Assembly: GCA_029780415.1 (NCBI GenBank)
Contig: JAKOYN010000062.1
Coordinates: 18,822-82,821 of the forward strand
Direction of reading: 5' to 3'
Source of the DNA: RXIX01 sp003989075
GTDB taxonomy: Bacteria; Pseudomonadota; Gammaproteobacteria; Competibacterales; Competibacteraceae
DNA length: 64,000 nucleotides
Shown: positions 1 to 7,917 of the stretch, piece by piece
Position numbering within the stretch: position 1 is the stretch's first letter
How the letters are laid out: every line of letters starts with the position of its first letter
Program-made: the position numbers and the translations under genes
Notes under the pieces: model-generated
What the model was told of the DNA's origin: nothing
Seen by the model: only the letters and a program-made list of their open reading frames with translations
The model's database searches: none

Positions 1-1383
1 TGTCAGCAGCCAGATCATCACCACGCCGGCGATGATGAAGCGGGTGGCGCGGCTGAGGAAATGGTGCACCTCGTGCCAGCCGCGCAGCAGCACCTGTTGG
101 AAAGTCGGCAGGCGATACGGCGGCAGTTCGATCAGCAGCGGCTCATGACTGCCCAGCCTGCGCTTGAACAGCAGCGCACTGGCAAAGGCAGCCAGGAAAC
201 TCGCCACGTACAGCGTGAACAGTACCAGCGGCGCCTGGCTGGGCGTGAACAGCGCAGTGGTCAGGAAGACGAACACCTGCAGGCGCGCCGAACACAGCGA
301 GAAGGGAATGATCAGCATGGTCAGCAGGCGCAGGCCGCGCGTGCGCATCACCCGCGTGCCCATTAGCGCCGGCACATTGCAGCCAAAACCCATCAGCAGC
401 ATGACAAAGCCGCGCCCATCCAGACCCAGCCGCGCCATCAGCGCATCCATGAGAAAGGCAATGCGCGACAGGTAACCGCTGTCCTCGATCAGCGCCATGC
501 CGAGGAAGAACAGCACGATCACCGGTACGAATGAAGCCACCGTGCCGACGCCATCGTAGACCCCTTCCACCAGCAGGCTATACAGCAGGCCCGGCAGCAG
601 TCCCTGCAGGTGGATCAGCCCATGATCGCGCACGCCTTCCAGCAGCCAGGCCACGCCATCCTGCAAGGGTGCACCCAGGGTGTAGACGGCCTGGAACAGC
701 AGATACAGGGCAAGAAAAAACAGCGGAATGCCCAGCAGTGGATGCAGAACGACGCGATCGATCCGTTCGCTCAGGCGCGGCTCCAGCAGGCGCGGCATGT
801 GCACCGCCCGCGCCACCAGCTTTTCCGCCTCGCTCACCAGAGCTTCATCATCGGCCAGCTCGCTATCCAGAGCGGCGCGATCGGTCGCTGGCAACAGGCG
901 CAGGCTTTGGCGCAACTGCTCACGGGTTTCGTGAAAGCCCCGCCCATACTTGGCGCTGATGAAGCACACCGGATAGCCCAGCCCGGCGGCCAGCAGCGCC
1001 GCATCGATGCGCATGCCCAGGCGCTCGGCCTCATCGACCATGTTCAGAATCACCACCGCCGGCAGGCCAAGCTGGCGCAGTTGCAGCGCCAGGGGCAGTT
1101 GCTGATCTATCTGGGTGGCATTGAGGATGATGCAGAGCAGATCGACCGGAGTACCACGCAGAAAGCTGCGCACCACCTGTTCGTCTTCAGCGAAACCGTG
1201 CAGGTCATACAGACCCGGCAGGTCGATCACTTCGACGATATCAGCGCCGAGCAGGATGCGCGCGCCGAGCAGGTCAACGGTGATGCCGGGCCAGTTGCCA
1301 ATGCGTGCGCTGGCGCCGGTCAGACGGTTGAAAAAGGTGGACTTGCCAGTGTTGGGCATGCCCAGCAGGGCAATGCGTTTCAT
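1..1383 (-). CDS. feoB: Ferrous iron transport protein B, N-terminal 461 residues (partial)
   Basis: GTP-driven ferrous iron permease of the inner membrane. The reading frame opens at an ATG and stays open to the left edge, so only the first 461 codons are present. Residues 8-16 read GMPNTGKST (G1 loop), followed by switch I (NWPGIT) and the G3 motif DLPGLYD. NMVDEAERLG supplies the G4 region, where the usual NKxD reads NMVD, as is common in FeoB. The G domain is followed by the linker, the motif ELPPYRLPT that precedes the core membrane domain, and the start of hydrophobic segments (FIIAGVVMIWLL) at the window edge. The start codon overlaps the feoA stop (TGATG), so the two are translationally coupled. 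The identification is firm; the missing C-terminus lies outside the window. Confidence 0.96.
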   Translation of the reverse strand, partial: MKRIALLGMPNTGKSTFFNRLTGASARIGNWPGITVDLLGARILLGADIVEVIDLPGLYDLHGFAEDEQVVRSFLRGTPVDLLCIILNATQIDQQLPLALQLRQLGLPAVVILNMVDEAERLGMRIDAALLAAGLGYPVCFISAKYGRGFHETREQLRQSLRLLPATDRAALDSELADDEALVSEAEKLVARAVHMPRLLEPRLSERIDRVVLHPLLGIPLFFLALYLLFQAVYTLGAPLQDGVAWLLEGVRDHGLIHLQGLLPGLLYSLLVEGVYDGVGTVASFVPVIVLFFLGMALIEDSGYLSRIAFLMDALMARLGLDGRGFVMLLMGFGCNVPALMGTRVMRTRGLRLLTMLIIPFSLCSARLQVFVFLTTALFTPSQAPLVLFTLYVASFLAAFASALLFKRRLGSHEPLLIELPPYRLPTFQQVLLRGWHEVHHFLSRATRFIIAGVVMIWLLT

Positions 1384-1631
1384 CAGCAATCACGGGCCCA
1401 GACATGGATCAGCGCGGCATCGTTACGGCGCAGCATTACATTGACACTGCCAACGCGCACCTGCAGCGGACCACCAAACAGGGCCTGGCGCACCGGGCAC
1501 ACTTCCTTGCCGATACGAAAGCCCAAGGCCATCAGGCGCTGGCGAAACGGTTGCTCGGCTTCAAGCTGTTCGATGATGCCGGCCTGGCCGATCTTGAGTT
1601 CGGAAAGCAGCGTTCTGTTCACAGGATTCAC
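1383..1631 (-). CDS. feoA: Ferrous iron transport protein A
   Basis: Small SH3-like cytoplasmic partner of FeoB. The protein shows the FeoA pattern: LSELKIGQAGIIEQL, then QRLMALGFRIGKEV, then GGPLQVRVGSVNVMLRRNDAALIHV. No ATG sits at the expected place. The frame is open up to 1736, but the upstream codons do not resemble FeoA and would cross the Fur box. I therefore choose a GTG at 1631; a second in-frame GTG at 1622 is an equally good alternative. Neither has a strong Shine-Dalgarno sequence. The gene is the first of a feoAB operon and is likely repressed by Fur-Fe(II) through the site about 25 bp upstream. Family assignment is secure; the start is not. Confidence 0.9.
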   Translation of the reverse strand: MNPVNRTLLSELKIGQAGIIEQLEAEQPFRQRLMALGFRIGKEVCPVRQALFGGPLQVRVGSVNVMLRRNDAALIHVWARDC

Positions 1632-1654
1632 GCGGGCGCACTTTAAGTCTATCA

Positions 1655-1673
1655 AATGATAGTGATTCGCATT
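1655..1673 (-). promoter_or_regulatory. Probable Fur box upstream of feoAB
   Basis: The plus strand reads AATGATAGTGATTCGCATT, which differs at two positions from the common gammaproteobacterial Fur box form AATGATAATGATTCTCATT. It lies 24 bp upstream of the proposed feoA start, where an iron-responsive repressor site is expected. Confidence 0.75.
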
Positions 1674-1736
1674 TTCCGCCAAGCCCGCTAAAACCGCAAC
1701 TGGACTGTACGATTTTTTCAGAATCGGGACTTTCAC

Positions 1737-1816
1737 TTTTCGTCATTCCCGCGTATGCGGGAATCGAGTAGCGTGTTGAAAAGAATGGATACCCGCTTTC
1801 GCGGGTATGACGGAAA
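1737..1816. repeat. Two-hairpin dispersed repeat (GTCATTCCCGCG type)
   Basis: Outer arms CGTCATTCCCGCG (1741-1753) and CGCGGGTATGACG (1800-1812) are inverted copies with one mismatch. They are flanked by TTTT on the left and AAAA on the right, which extends the pairing. Inside lie two smaller palindromes, TTCCCGCGTATGCGGGAA (1746-1763) and ACCCGCTTTCGCGGGT (1792-1807). Elements of this form are widespread intergenic repeats in proteobacteria and are probably small non-autonomous mobile elements. Confidence 0.7.
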
Positions 1817-1846
1817 AAGTCAGGTAAGCGAAAGTCCTGAGAATGC

Positions 1847-1870
1847 AAAACGCCCGGCGGAACCGGGCGC
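1847..1870 (-). terminator. Rho-independent terminator of grxD
   Basis: On the minus strand a 7-bp GC stem (CGCCCGG with CCGGGCG, 5-base loop) is followed directly by TTTT. It lies about 30 bp after the grxD stop codon and is oriented correctly. Confidence 0.75.
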
Positions 1871-1899
1871 GGGTGGGGTGATAAAGCAGGGCGGGCGGA

Positions 1900-2235
1900 T
1901 CAGGCTGCGGGCGGCTCGGCCTTGGCGACGGCTTCACTCACCAGCTTTTGCAGTTCGCCGCTTTGCTGCAGTTCCAGGGTAATGTCGCAGCCACCGACCA
2001 GTTCGCCGCCAATGTAGATCTGCGGGAAGGTTGGCCAATCGGCATAGCGGGGCAGGTTGTCGAAGATTTCCGGATCTTCCAGTACGTTCACATAGGCGAA
2101 TGGCAGGCCGGTGGAGATCAGGGCCTGTGAGGCGCGATGCGAAAAGCCACAGCGCGGCGCGTCCGGGGTGCCTTTCATGTAGATCACGACCGGATTGTTT
2201 TCGACCTGCTCTTTGATGCGTTCCAAGGCGTCCAT
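1900..2235 (-). CDS. grxD: Monothiol glutaredoxin (Grx4 type)
   Basis: Monothiol glutaredoxin that binds and transfers [2Fe-2S] clusters with glutathione, in the cytoplasm. The 111-residue protein has the diagnostic CGFS active site within KGTPDAPRCGFS, the conserved WPTFPQIYIGGELVGG segment that binds glutathione, and the GGCDI stretch. The start is the ATG of MDALERIKEQ, preceded by GAGG. The open frame extends further upstream, but those residues are not glutaredoxin-like. It lies 44 bp downstream of the amidotransferase gene on the same strand and may be co-transcribed with it. A terminator follows. Length and motifs match the family fully. Confidence 0.96.
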   Translation of the reverse strand: MDALERIKEQVENNPVVIYMKGTPDAPRCGFSHRASQALISTGLPFAYVNVLEDPEIFDNLPRYADWPTFPQIYIGGELVGGCDITLELQQSGELQKLVSEAVAKAEPPAA

Positions 2236-2279
2236 GGGTGACCTCGACGGCGAAGGTTGTTGAAGGCTGAATATCGATA

Positions 2280-4094
2280 TTAGACCAGGGGCGACGCCGG
2301 GGTTGCAGCACCGCGCTTGGCCGAATCGACATTCAATTGCAGCCACAGTTCCAGCAGCGCCGCATGCCACAGCTTGCTGCCGAGCAGGCGGGTATGGTGC
2401 TGCTCCGGTTCGGCCAGCAGTTTATCCAGGTAGGGACGCTGCAACAGGCCGCGTTCCCGGCAGGCGCGCGAATCGAGCACCTCGCGCATGAAGTCCAGAA
2501 ACGGCCCGCGCACGAACTTCAAGGCCGGCACCGGGAAATAGCCCTTGGGCCGGTCGATGACCGCGTCGGGCAGCAGGCCGCGGGCGATTTTCTTCAGCAC
2601 ATGCTTGCCATCACCGCCGATCTTCAACTCCGGCGGCAATTGCATGGCCAGTTCCACCAGTTCATGGTCAAGGAACGGCACGCGCGCTTCCAGGCCCCAG
2701 GCCATGGTCATGTTATCGACCCGCTTGACCGGGTCATCGACGATCAGCGTGGTCACGTCCAGACGCAGCACCTGATCCAGATAGGTATCGGCGCCGGGCT
2801 CGGCCAGGCGCTCGGCAATCAGCATGGCACTGTGATCGGGGCCGTGATAGGCCGGTGCAACCGTGTCCAGCCATTCGGCATGGTCGCGATCGAAGTAGTG
2901 GCGGCGGAAGCGCTCCAGATCGCTGCCAGTGTCGGCGGCCATGCGCGGATACCAGAAATAGCCACCGAACACTTCGTCGGCGCCCTGGCCGCTTTGCACC
3001 ACCTTGACCGCCTGCGACACCTGTTCGGCGAGCAGGAAGAAGGCGACCGCATCCTGACCGACCATTGGTTCGGCCATGCAGGTCACGGCTTCCGGCAGGC
3101 GTTTGAGCACCTGATCGTTGGGGATCAGGTATTTGTGATGGCGGGTCTGGTAGCGGGCGGCCACCGGATCGGAATATTCGAATTCACTGCCCTTTTCCTC
3201 GGGCTGATCCTCGAAGCCGACCGAGAAGGTGCGCAGGTCGCGCACTCCGGATTCGGCCAGCAGTGCCACCAGCAGGCTGGAATCAAGGCCGCCGGAGAGC
3301 AGTACGCCCACCGGCACATCGGCGACATCCAGCCGCCGGCGCACGGCCAGACGCAGCGCGTCATGCACCGCTTCGGTCCACTCGGCTTCGCTGCGCGGCG
3401 TGTCCGGGCGCTGTGCCCGCAGTCGCCAGTAAGTCCGGCTGCGCTCGCGACCATAGGCGTCAAGGGTCAGGGTCGTGGCCGGCGCCAGCTTGCGGATGCC
3501 GCGCAACAGGGTGCGGGGCGCGGGAATCACCGCGTGCAGGGTGAGTTGATGATGCAGGCCGACCGGATCAATCGCGGTATCGACATCCGGCGCCTCCAGC
3601 AGTGCCTGGCTGTTGGAGGCGAAGCGGAATGCTTGCGCGCTGCGGCTGTAATACAGCGGCTTGATGCCCAGCCGATCGCGGGCCAGGAACAGACTGCGCT
3701 CGCGGATATTCCAGATGGCAAAGGCGAACATGCCGAGCAGGTGCTCGACGCAGTGCTCGCCCCATTCGGCATAGGCCTTGAGAATGACTTCGGTATCGCC
3801 CTCGGAAAAGAAGCGGTAGCCCTTGGCCAGCAGTTCGCGGCGCAGTTCGCGGTAGTTGTAGATCGCGCCGTTGAACACCAAAGCCAGACCCAGATCGGAA
3901 TCGACCATCGGCTGGTTGGAACGGTCGCTCAGGTCGATCACCGACAGGCGGCGATGGCCGAGCAGCACCGGGCCATCGGACCAGGTGCCTTCATGGTCGG
4001 GGCCGCGCCGGGCCAGGCGCTGCAGCATGCGCCCCATCAGGGTCCAGTCGGGTTCGCCGCCGTCAAGGCGCAGTTCGCCGCCAATACCACACAT
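2280..4094 (-). CDS. Asparagine-synthetase-like amidotransferase, NAGGN (N-acetylglutaminylglutamine amide) type
   Basis: A 604-residue AsnB-family enzyme. The N-terminus MCGIGGEL supplies the class II glutamine amidotransferase nucleophile Cys2. The C-terminal synthetase domain has the pyrophosphate loop LLSGGLDSS and the block VDDPVKRVDNMTMAWGLEARVPFLDHE. These sequences follow, from memory, the amidotransferase that makes the osmolyte N-acetylglutaminylglutamine amide in Pseudomonas more closely than housekeeping AsnB. The usual partner, the NAGGN synthetase (ngg, a GNAT/ATP-grasp fusion), is not adjacent. The enzyme would use glutamine as nitrogen donor and ATP to amidate the dipeptide. 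An alternative is ordinary asparagine synthetase B; family membership is certain and the substrate less so. Confidence 0.8.
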   Translation of the reverse strand: MCGIGGELRLDGGEPDWTLMGRMLQRLARRGPDHEGTWSDGPVLLGHRRLSVIDLSDRSNQPMVDSDLGLALVFNGAIYNYRELRRELLAKGYRFFSEGDTEVILKAYAEWGEHCVEHLLGMFAFAIWNIRERSLFLARDRLGIKPLYYSRSAQAFRFASNSQALLEAPDVDTAIDPVGLHHQLTLHAVIPAPRTLLRGIRKLAPATTLTLDAYGRERSRTYWRLRAQRPDTPRSEAEWTEAVHDALRLAVRRRLDVADVPVGVLLSGGLDSSLLVALLAESGVRDLRTFSVGFEDQPEEKGSEFEYSDPVAARYQTRHHKYLIPNDQVLKRLPEAVTCMAEPMVGQDAVAFFLLAEQVSQAVKVVQSGQGADEVFGGYFWYPRMAADTGSDLERFRRHYFDRDHAEWLDTVAPAYHGPDHSAMLIAERLAEPGADTYLDQVLRLDVTTLIVDDPVKRVDNMTMAWGLEARVPFLDHELVELAMQLPPELKIGGDGKHVLKKIARGLLPDAVIDRPKGYFPVPALKFVRGPFLDFMREVLDSRACRERGLLQRPYLDKLLAEPEQHHTRLLGSKLWHAALLELWLQLNVDSAKRGAATPASPLV

Positions 4095-4157
4095 GGTGAG
4101 CGTCTCCGGTGCAGAGTAGGGCTCGGCGCCAGGCCGGAGCCGTGGGCGCTGGGGAGT

Positions 4158-4514
4158 TTATTCGGGCAGGTAATTGATATTAGCCCACACCACGCGGCGC
4201 ACGCCCGGCGCCGAGCGGGCCAGCGATACGGCGCGGTTGGCGGCGCGGGCGGTCAGGCTGCCACTGAGGCTGACCACGCCACCGCTGCTGCTGACCGAGA
4301 TGCTGGTGCTGGACAGCAGGTCGTCCTGCTTGAAGGCGTTCTCGATGGCGCGGGTGATTTCGCTGTCGTTGGCCTGCGCGCCACCGCGATCACTGTCGCT
4401 CATGCTGGCGGCGCTGCTGGTGCCGTCGCTGCTGGTGGAGCCACCGCCCATGCCGGTGCAAGCGGTAAGGGCCAAAGCCGTCAGCAGGGCAAGGACGGGA
4501 TTGAACGTGTTCAT
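4158..4514 (-). CDS. BON-domain lipoprotein
   Basis: A 118-residue exported lipoprotein. The signal peptide ends in the lipobox LTAC (Cys19), followed by a Gly/Ser-rich linker. A single BON domain covers about residues 50-115: SEITRAIENAFKQDD, then the conserved GGVVSLSGSL turn and a VRRVVWANI strand. BON domains bind phospholipid or sit in osmotic-shock proteins of the OsmY kind, so the protein probably lies at the periplasmic face of the outer membrane. The gene is upstream of the osmolyte amidotransferase on the same strand (63-bp gap), consistent with an osmotic stress link, but that is inference. Residues 25-48 are low complexity. Confidence 0.85.
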   Translation of the reverse strand: MNTFNPVLALLTALALTACTGMGGGSTSSDGTSSAASMSDSDRGGAQANDSEITRAIENAFKQDDLLSSTSISVSSSGGVVSLSGSLTARAANRAVSLARSAPGVRRVVWANINYLPE

Positions 4515-5119
4515 ATGGGAAGATCTCCGTGAAGGGCAAGGCGGTGCCCGAACAGCGGTCCTGTGCCGGTCCGGGACGTGGATGGTGGCAAGGATAGCAC
4601 ACCCGCTCCGGTCGCCACTCGCGTTGCATCGCCTGGGGGTGGCGTCAAGGAATCCATGGATGGATGATGCCCCCCAGCCCGGTTGCGTAGCGCAGCGGAG
4701 GGCGCGCGGGCGAATCCGCAGGCTGTTTCACCGTGAACCTCGTGCGGGGTCCTGATAAAATCACCTTTGGTTAGGGTATGCGGTTGTGTCAAGAAGACCC
4801 GGAAGAACACGTCAAACCCGCCGGGCGTTTTTTGCGAAAGCAGTAGGGCAGGGGGTGCCCGAACTCAAGCGCGTGGAGCAACACAGCCACCTGTCGGTAC
4901 GCCGCCGGGGTTGCGGTGAAGCGCGAATTTTCGGATTGATGAGTCGAGGATGGACCGAGGCAAAATCAATCACGGTGAAACTCCAATAGACTAGCCCGCG
5001 TCGCGCCACGCTTGGCCCAGGGCTGCCGGTGATCGGAACCGGACCTTGCCTGCGGACTCTAAGCCGGCGCTATATGTCTACTGATTCCTGTCCTACAACC
5101 GCTGATGGAGAAGCACGCC
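4515..5119. other. 605-bp gene-poor stretch between the BON lipoprotein and sodB
   Basis: I see no convincing coding region here. Short open frames on both strands lack ribosome binding sites and family resemblance. A GC-rich segment followed by a run of six T (AACCCGCCGGGCGTTTTTT, 4816-4834) resembles the end of a transcript on the plus strand, but the stem is weak. The divergent promoters for the lipoprotein and for sodB must lie in this stretch. Confidence 0.4.
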
Positions 5120-5701
5120 ATGGTTCATCAACTGCCCGAACTGCCCTATGCCAAGAATGCGCTGGAGCCGCATATTTCTGCGGAAACCGTGGAATTCCAC
5201 TACGGCAAGCACCACCAGACCTATGTCACCAACCTGAATAACCTGATCAAGGGCACCGAGTTCGAGAACGCCAGCCTGGAAGAGATTGTGCTGAAATCGT
5301 CCGCCGGCGTGTTCAACAATGCCGCGCAGGTGTGGAACCATACCTTCTACTGGAACTGCCTGTCGCCCAATGGCGGCGGCGAGCCGAGCGGTGCGCTGGC
5401 GGCGGCGATCAATGCCAAGTTTGGCTCCTTCGCGGCGTTCAAGGAGGAGTTTGCCAAGGTCGCGATCGGCACCTTTGGTTCGGGCTGGGGCTGGCTGGTC
5501 AAGAATGCTGACGGTTCGGTGGAGCTGATGAGCACGTCCAATGCCGGCACGCCGATGACCAGCGGCAAGACCGCGCTGCTGACCTGCGATGTCTGGGAAC
5601 ACGCCTATTACATCGACTATCGCAACCTGCGGCCCAAGTACGTCGAGGCATTCTGGAATCTGGTCAACTGGGATTTCGTTGCCGCGCAGTACGCCGCCTA
5701 A
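5120..5701 (+). CDS. sodB: Superoxide dismutase [Fe]
   Basis: Cytoplasmic iron superoxide dismutase that converts superoxide to hydrogen peroxide and oxygen. The 193-residue protein aligns along its length with E. coli SodB. The metal ligands are visible in HYGKHH (His27), WNHTFYW, and [11 protein letters not shown] (Asp and His). The Fe-type pattern [13 protein letters not shown] with a Gln in the active site loop favours iron over manganese. The start is the ATG of [10 protein letters not shown], 9 bases after GGAG; an upstream in-frame ATG at 5105 overlaps that ribosome binding site. It lies next to the BREX island and converges with it. Confidence 0.96.
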   Translation: MVHQLPELPYAKNALEPHISAETVEFHYGKHHQTYVTNLNNLIKGTEFENASLEEIVLKSSAGVFNNAAQVWNHTFYWNCLSPNGGGEPSGALAAAINAKFGSFAAFKEEFAKVAIGTFGSGWGWLVKNADGSVELMSTSNAGTPMTSGKTALLTCDVWEHAYYIDYRNLRPKYVEAFWNLVNWDFVAAQYAA

Positions 5702-5712
5702 GCATTGCAGGC

Positions 5713-5732
5713 CCTCTCCCGCCCGGGAGGGG
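5713..5732. terminator. Strong stem-loop after sodB
   Basis: CCTCTCCCG and CGGGAGGGG form a 9-bp stem with a 2-base spacer, 11 bp after the sodB stop. There is no T run, so it may be a palindromic repeat or an mRNA-end stabiliser rather than a classical terminator. It is the only strong structure between the convergent sodB and brxL genes. Confidence 0.4.
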
Positions 5733-5869
5733 GTAGCCGCCAGGCTGGGCAAGCTGCGGCAAGCAGTGCAGATGTCCCAGTGTCTGATGTCTCTTGACCC
5801 AGCCCGGCGCCTCCTGCTGCACCTTGGCCTTGGCTAAAGGGCGAAGAGGAGAGAAGGGTATTGGTTGCG

Positions 5870-7915
5870 CTAGTCAACCAAAGCTTTCAGTAAAGCATCC
5901 CGGCCATCCAGATAAAACTCGACATCCAGTCGGGTCGCCATCTCATCCGAAAGATCGAACAGTTGCCGCCGGCACGACACCGGCAACAGCAGTGACTTGG
6001 CCCCTTTCTCCACAGCAATCTCAGCCAGAGTCACGGCATTGTGTACAGGCTCGATGGTGCCACCCAGGGTCACTTCGCCAACCACCACCAGGCCACCGCG
6101 AACCGACTTCTTCAACAGCGCGCTGGATAGCGCAATCAACGCAGCCACGCCAGTCTTGGCACCAGACTTGGCAGCATCAAAGCTTCTGATCTGAACTGAA
6201 AATTCATGCGCGCGCGGATCCCGATCCCCTACCAACTGCTGGGCACGGGCATACAGGTTTTGCTCCGCGCAGCGAATCGATTCCTTGAATGGTGCGGGCA
6301 CCGGGTTGTTGAGTACCTGCACACCGCTCCCGGGCCCTTCGGTGGCTTCCAGTCTGAATAATCCAGGGTGCTCATCCTGGCCACCGGGACTCAAGGTCCA
6401 AATCTGGCCGCATTCCAACGGCTCATCCCCAATACCGCCCTGGCTTTGCAACTCCGGGGTGCTGACAAATTTTTCGACGCCTTCGGCTCCCAATGTGTAG
6501 CTGAAATGGGTGTTGCGGAACTCTGCGGCACCGATGCGCTTTTGTTGCTCCTTCACCCGCCGCCGCACTTCCAGCGCCAGGCGCACGGCCCACTCCAGAT
6601 CCGCATCGCTGACCGGTGTTTCAGCACTTGGATAGAGCAGCTTGAGCAGTCCGCTGACTGTTTTGTTGACCCCGTTGAGGTCCCGGCCAGAAAGTGCGCC
6701 ACCCCAATAGACGCGCCCTTGCAACGTTGATACGCGGCTTTGGTTGCGCAGTTGCGTGAAGCATTCGGAGAGGAAATCGCTGACCAGGCCAAAATGCTCG
6801 GTAAGCAGCCCGGGATTGAGCTTCGGCACATCCCAGCCAGGCAGGAAGCAATGGATGCGATCCATGAAGGCGGTGTCATCGCGCATCTCGGGCGGCAACG
6901 GCCCAAACAGGTGGCCGATGCGTTGCTGGTGTTCGACATCGACTTCAAAGTTGCCGACCAGCACGATGGAGCCGTCGGCGCGGATGCTTTCCTTGCCGCG
7001 CGAGAATTCGCCGCTTTCCATGTAGCCCTTCATGATATTGACGCCGTCCTTCTGGTCAAAGGACACGCCCGACACCTCATCGAAGCAGACCACATCGTAC
7101 TGGCAGACCAGGCCGCGCTGACCGTTGGCGTTGTTGACGAACATGCGGGCCACCGTGGCCTTACCACCGGAAATCAGGTGGGCATAGGGCGAAATCTGTT
7201 GGAACAGATGCGATTTGCCCGTGCCGCGTGGGCCCAGTTCGACCAGGTTATAGTTGCGTTCAACGAACGGCACCATGCGCAACAGCAGCGCATCCTTGCC
7301 ACGCTCGGTAAGCGTCGCTGGTTCAAAGCCGACACTGCGCAGCAGCAGGTGACGCCATTCGGCGCTTGAGAAGCTCTTGCGGCCCACAGCCAGCACATTG
7401 AGCACCTCGCGCTTGGATAACTGGATGGCGCGCAGCGCATCTACGCCAAAGGGGCGGCCATTCTTCTCCTGGGCAATGGAGGCGTCGTAGCCCAAGGTGA
7501 CTTCAGCGTAAAAGCCGCCGGTCAGCATGCGCTCGTTGTCCTTGACCATCTCGGGGGTGAGCCGGACATCGTTCAGTCGCAGGCTGGGCAAGGTGGCAAT
7601 ATAGGAATCGGTCTTGGAATCCAGCCGGGCGGTGATGATGTCGATGATTTTGACGGAACCCGACTCGCGCGCCCGGGCCTTGAACAGTTCTTCTTCGCCC
7701 GCCTTGACGGTACGCGAACTGAGCTGGCGTTGCACAATATCCAGGCCTTCCTGGATTTCCGCTTCGTCGATGGTCGCGCAGTAGCGGCCCAGCAGGAACT
7801 CCACAACATAGGTCGGCACCGGAAACTGACGGCTGAAGGTGCGCACCAGGTCCTTGCGCACCACGTAGCCTTCAAAAGCGGTGGTGGCCTTGCGATCCAA
7901 TTCATCCAGTTGCAT
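5870..7915 (-). CDS. brxL: BREX system Lon-like ATPase/protease BrxL
   Basis: Last gene of the BREX operon. The 681-residue protein has the BrxL N-terminal domain (to about residue 180), an AAA+ core with Walker A GPRGTGKSH (228-236) and Walker B VVCFDE (275-280), and a C-terminal Lon-type domain. The candidate catalytic Ser lies in AAKSGAKTGVAAL and the Lys in VEKGAKSLLLP. In type 1 BREX, BrxL is needed for phage exclusion and forms DNA-binding rings. The start has TAGGAG 6 bases upstream, 2 bp after the pglZ stop, so it is tightly coupled. The ORF looks intact, with no frameshift and the normal C-terminal LDGRDALLKALVD. Confidence 0.95.
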   Translation of the reverse strand: MQLDELDRKATTAFEGYVVRKDLVRTFSRQFPVPTYVVEFLLGRYCATIDEAEIQEGLDIVQRQLSSRTVKAGEEELFKARARESGSVKIIDIITARLDSKTDSYIATLPSLRLNDVRLTPEMVKDNERMLTGGFYAEVTLGYDASIAQEKNGRPFGVDALRAIQLSKREVLNVLAVGRKSFSSAEWRHLLLRSVGFEPATLTERGKDALLLRMVPFVERNYNLVELGPRGTGKSHLFQQISPYAHLISGGKATVARMFVNNANGQRGLVCQYDVVCFDEVSGVSFDQKDGVNIMKGYMESGEFSRGKESIRADGSIVLVGNFEVDVEHQQRIGHLFGPLPPEMRDDTAFMDRIHCFLPGWDVPKLNPGLLTEHFGLVSDFLSECFTQLRNQSRVSTLQGRVYWGGALSGRDLNGVNKTVSGLLKLLYPSAETPVSDADLEWAVRLALEVRRRVKEQQKRIGAAEFRNTHFSYTLGAEGVEKFVSTPELQSQGGIGDEPLECGQIWTLSPGGQDEHPGLFRLEATEGPGSGVQVLNNPVPAPFKESIRCAEQNLYARAQQLVGDRDPRAHEFSVQIRSFDAAKSGAKTGVAALIALSSALLKKSVRGGLVVVGEVTLGGTIEPVHNAVTLAEIAVEKGAKSLLLPVSCRRQLFDLSDEMATRLDVEFYLDGRDALLKALVD

Positions 7916-7917
7916 GT

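Noticed and set aside
2337..4532. A 731-codon open frame on the plus strand opposite the NAGGN-type amidotransferase
   Set aside because: It is antisense to a clear gene, is rich in Gln, His, Ala and Gly as expected of a high-GC shadow frame, and matches no family.
4511..4810. A 99-codon minus-strand frame in the gene-poor stretch before sodB
   Set aside because: No ribosome site, no family resemblance and it overlaps the start of the lipoprotein gene.
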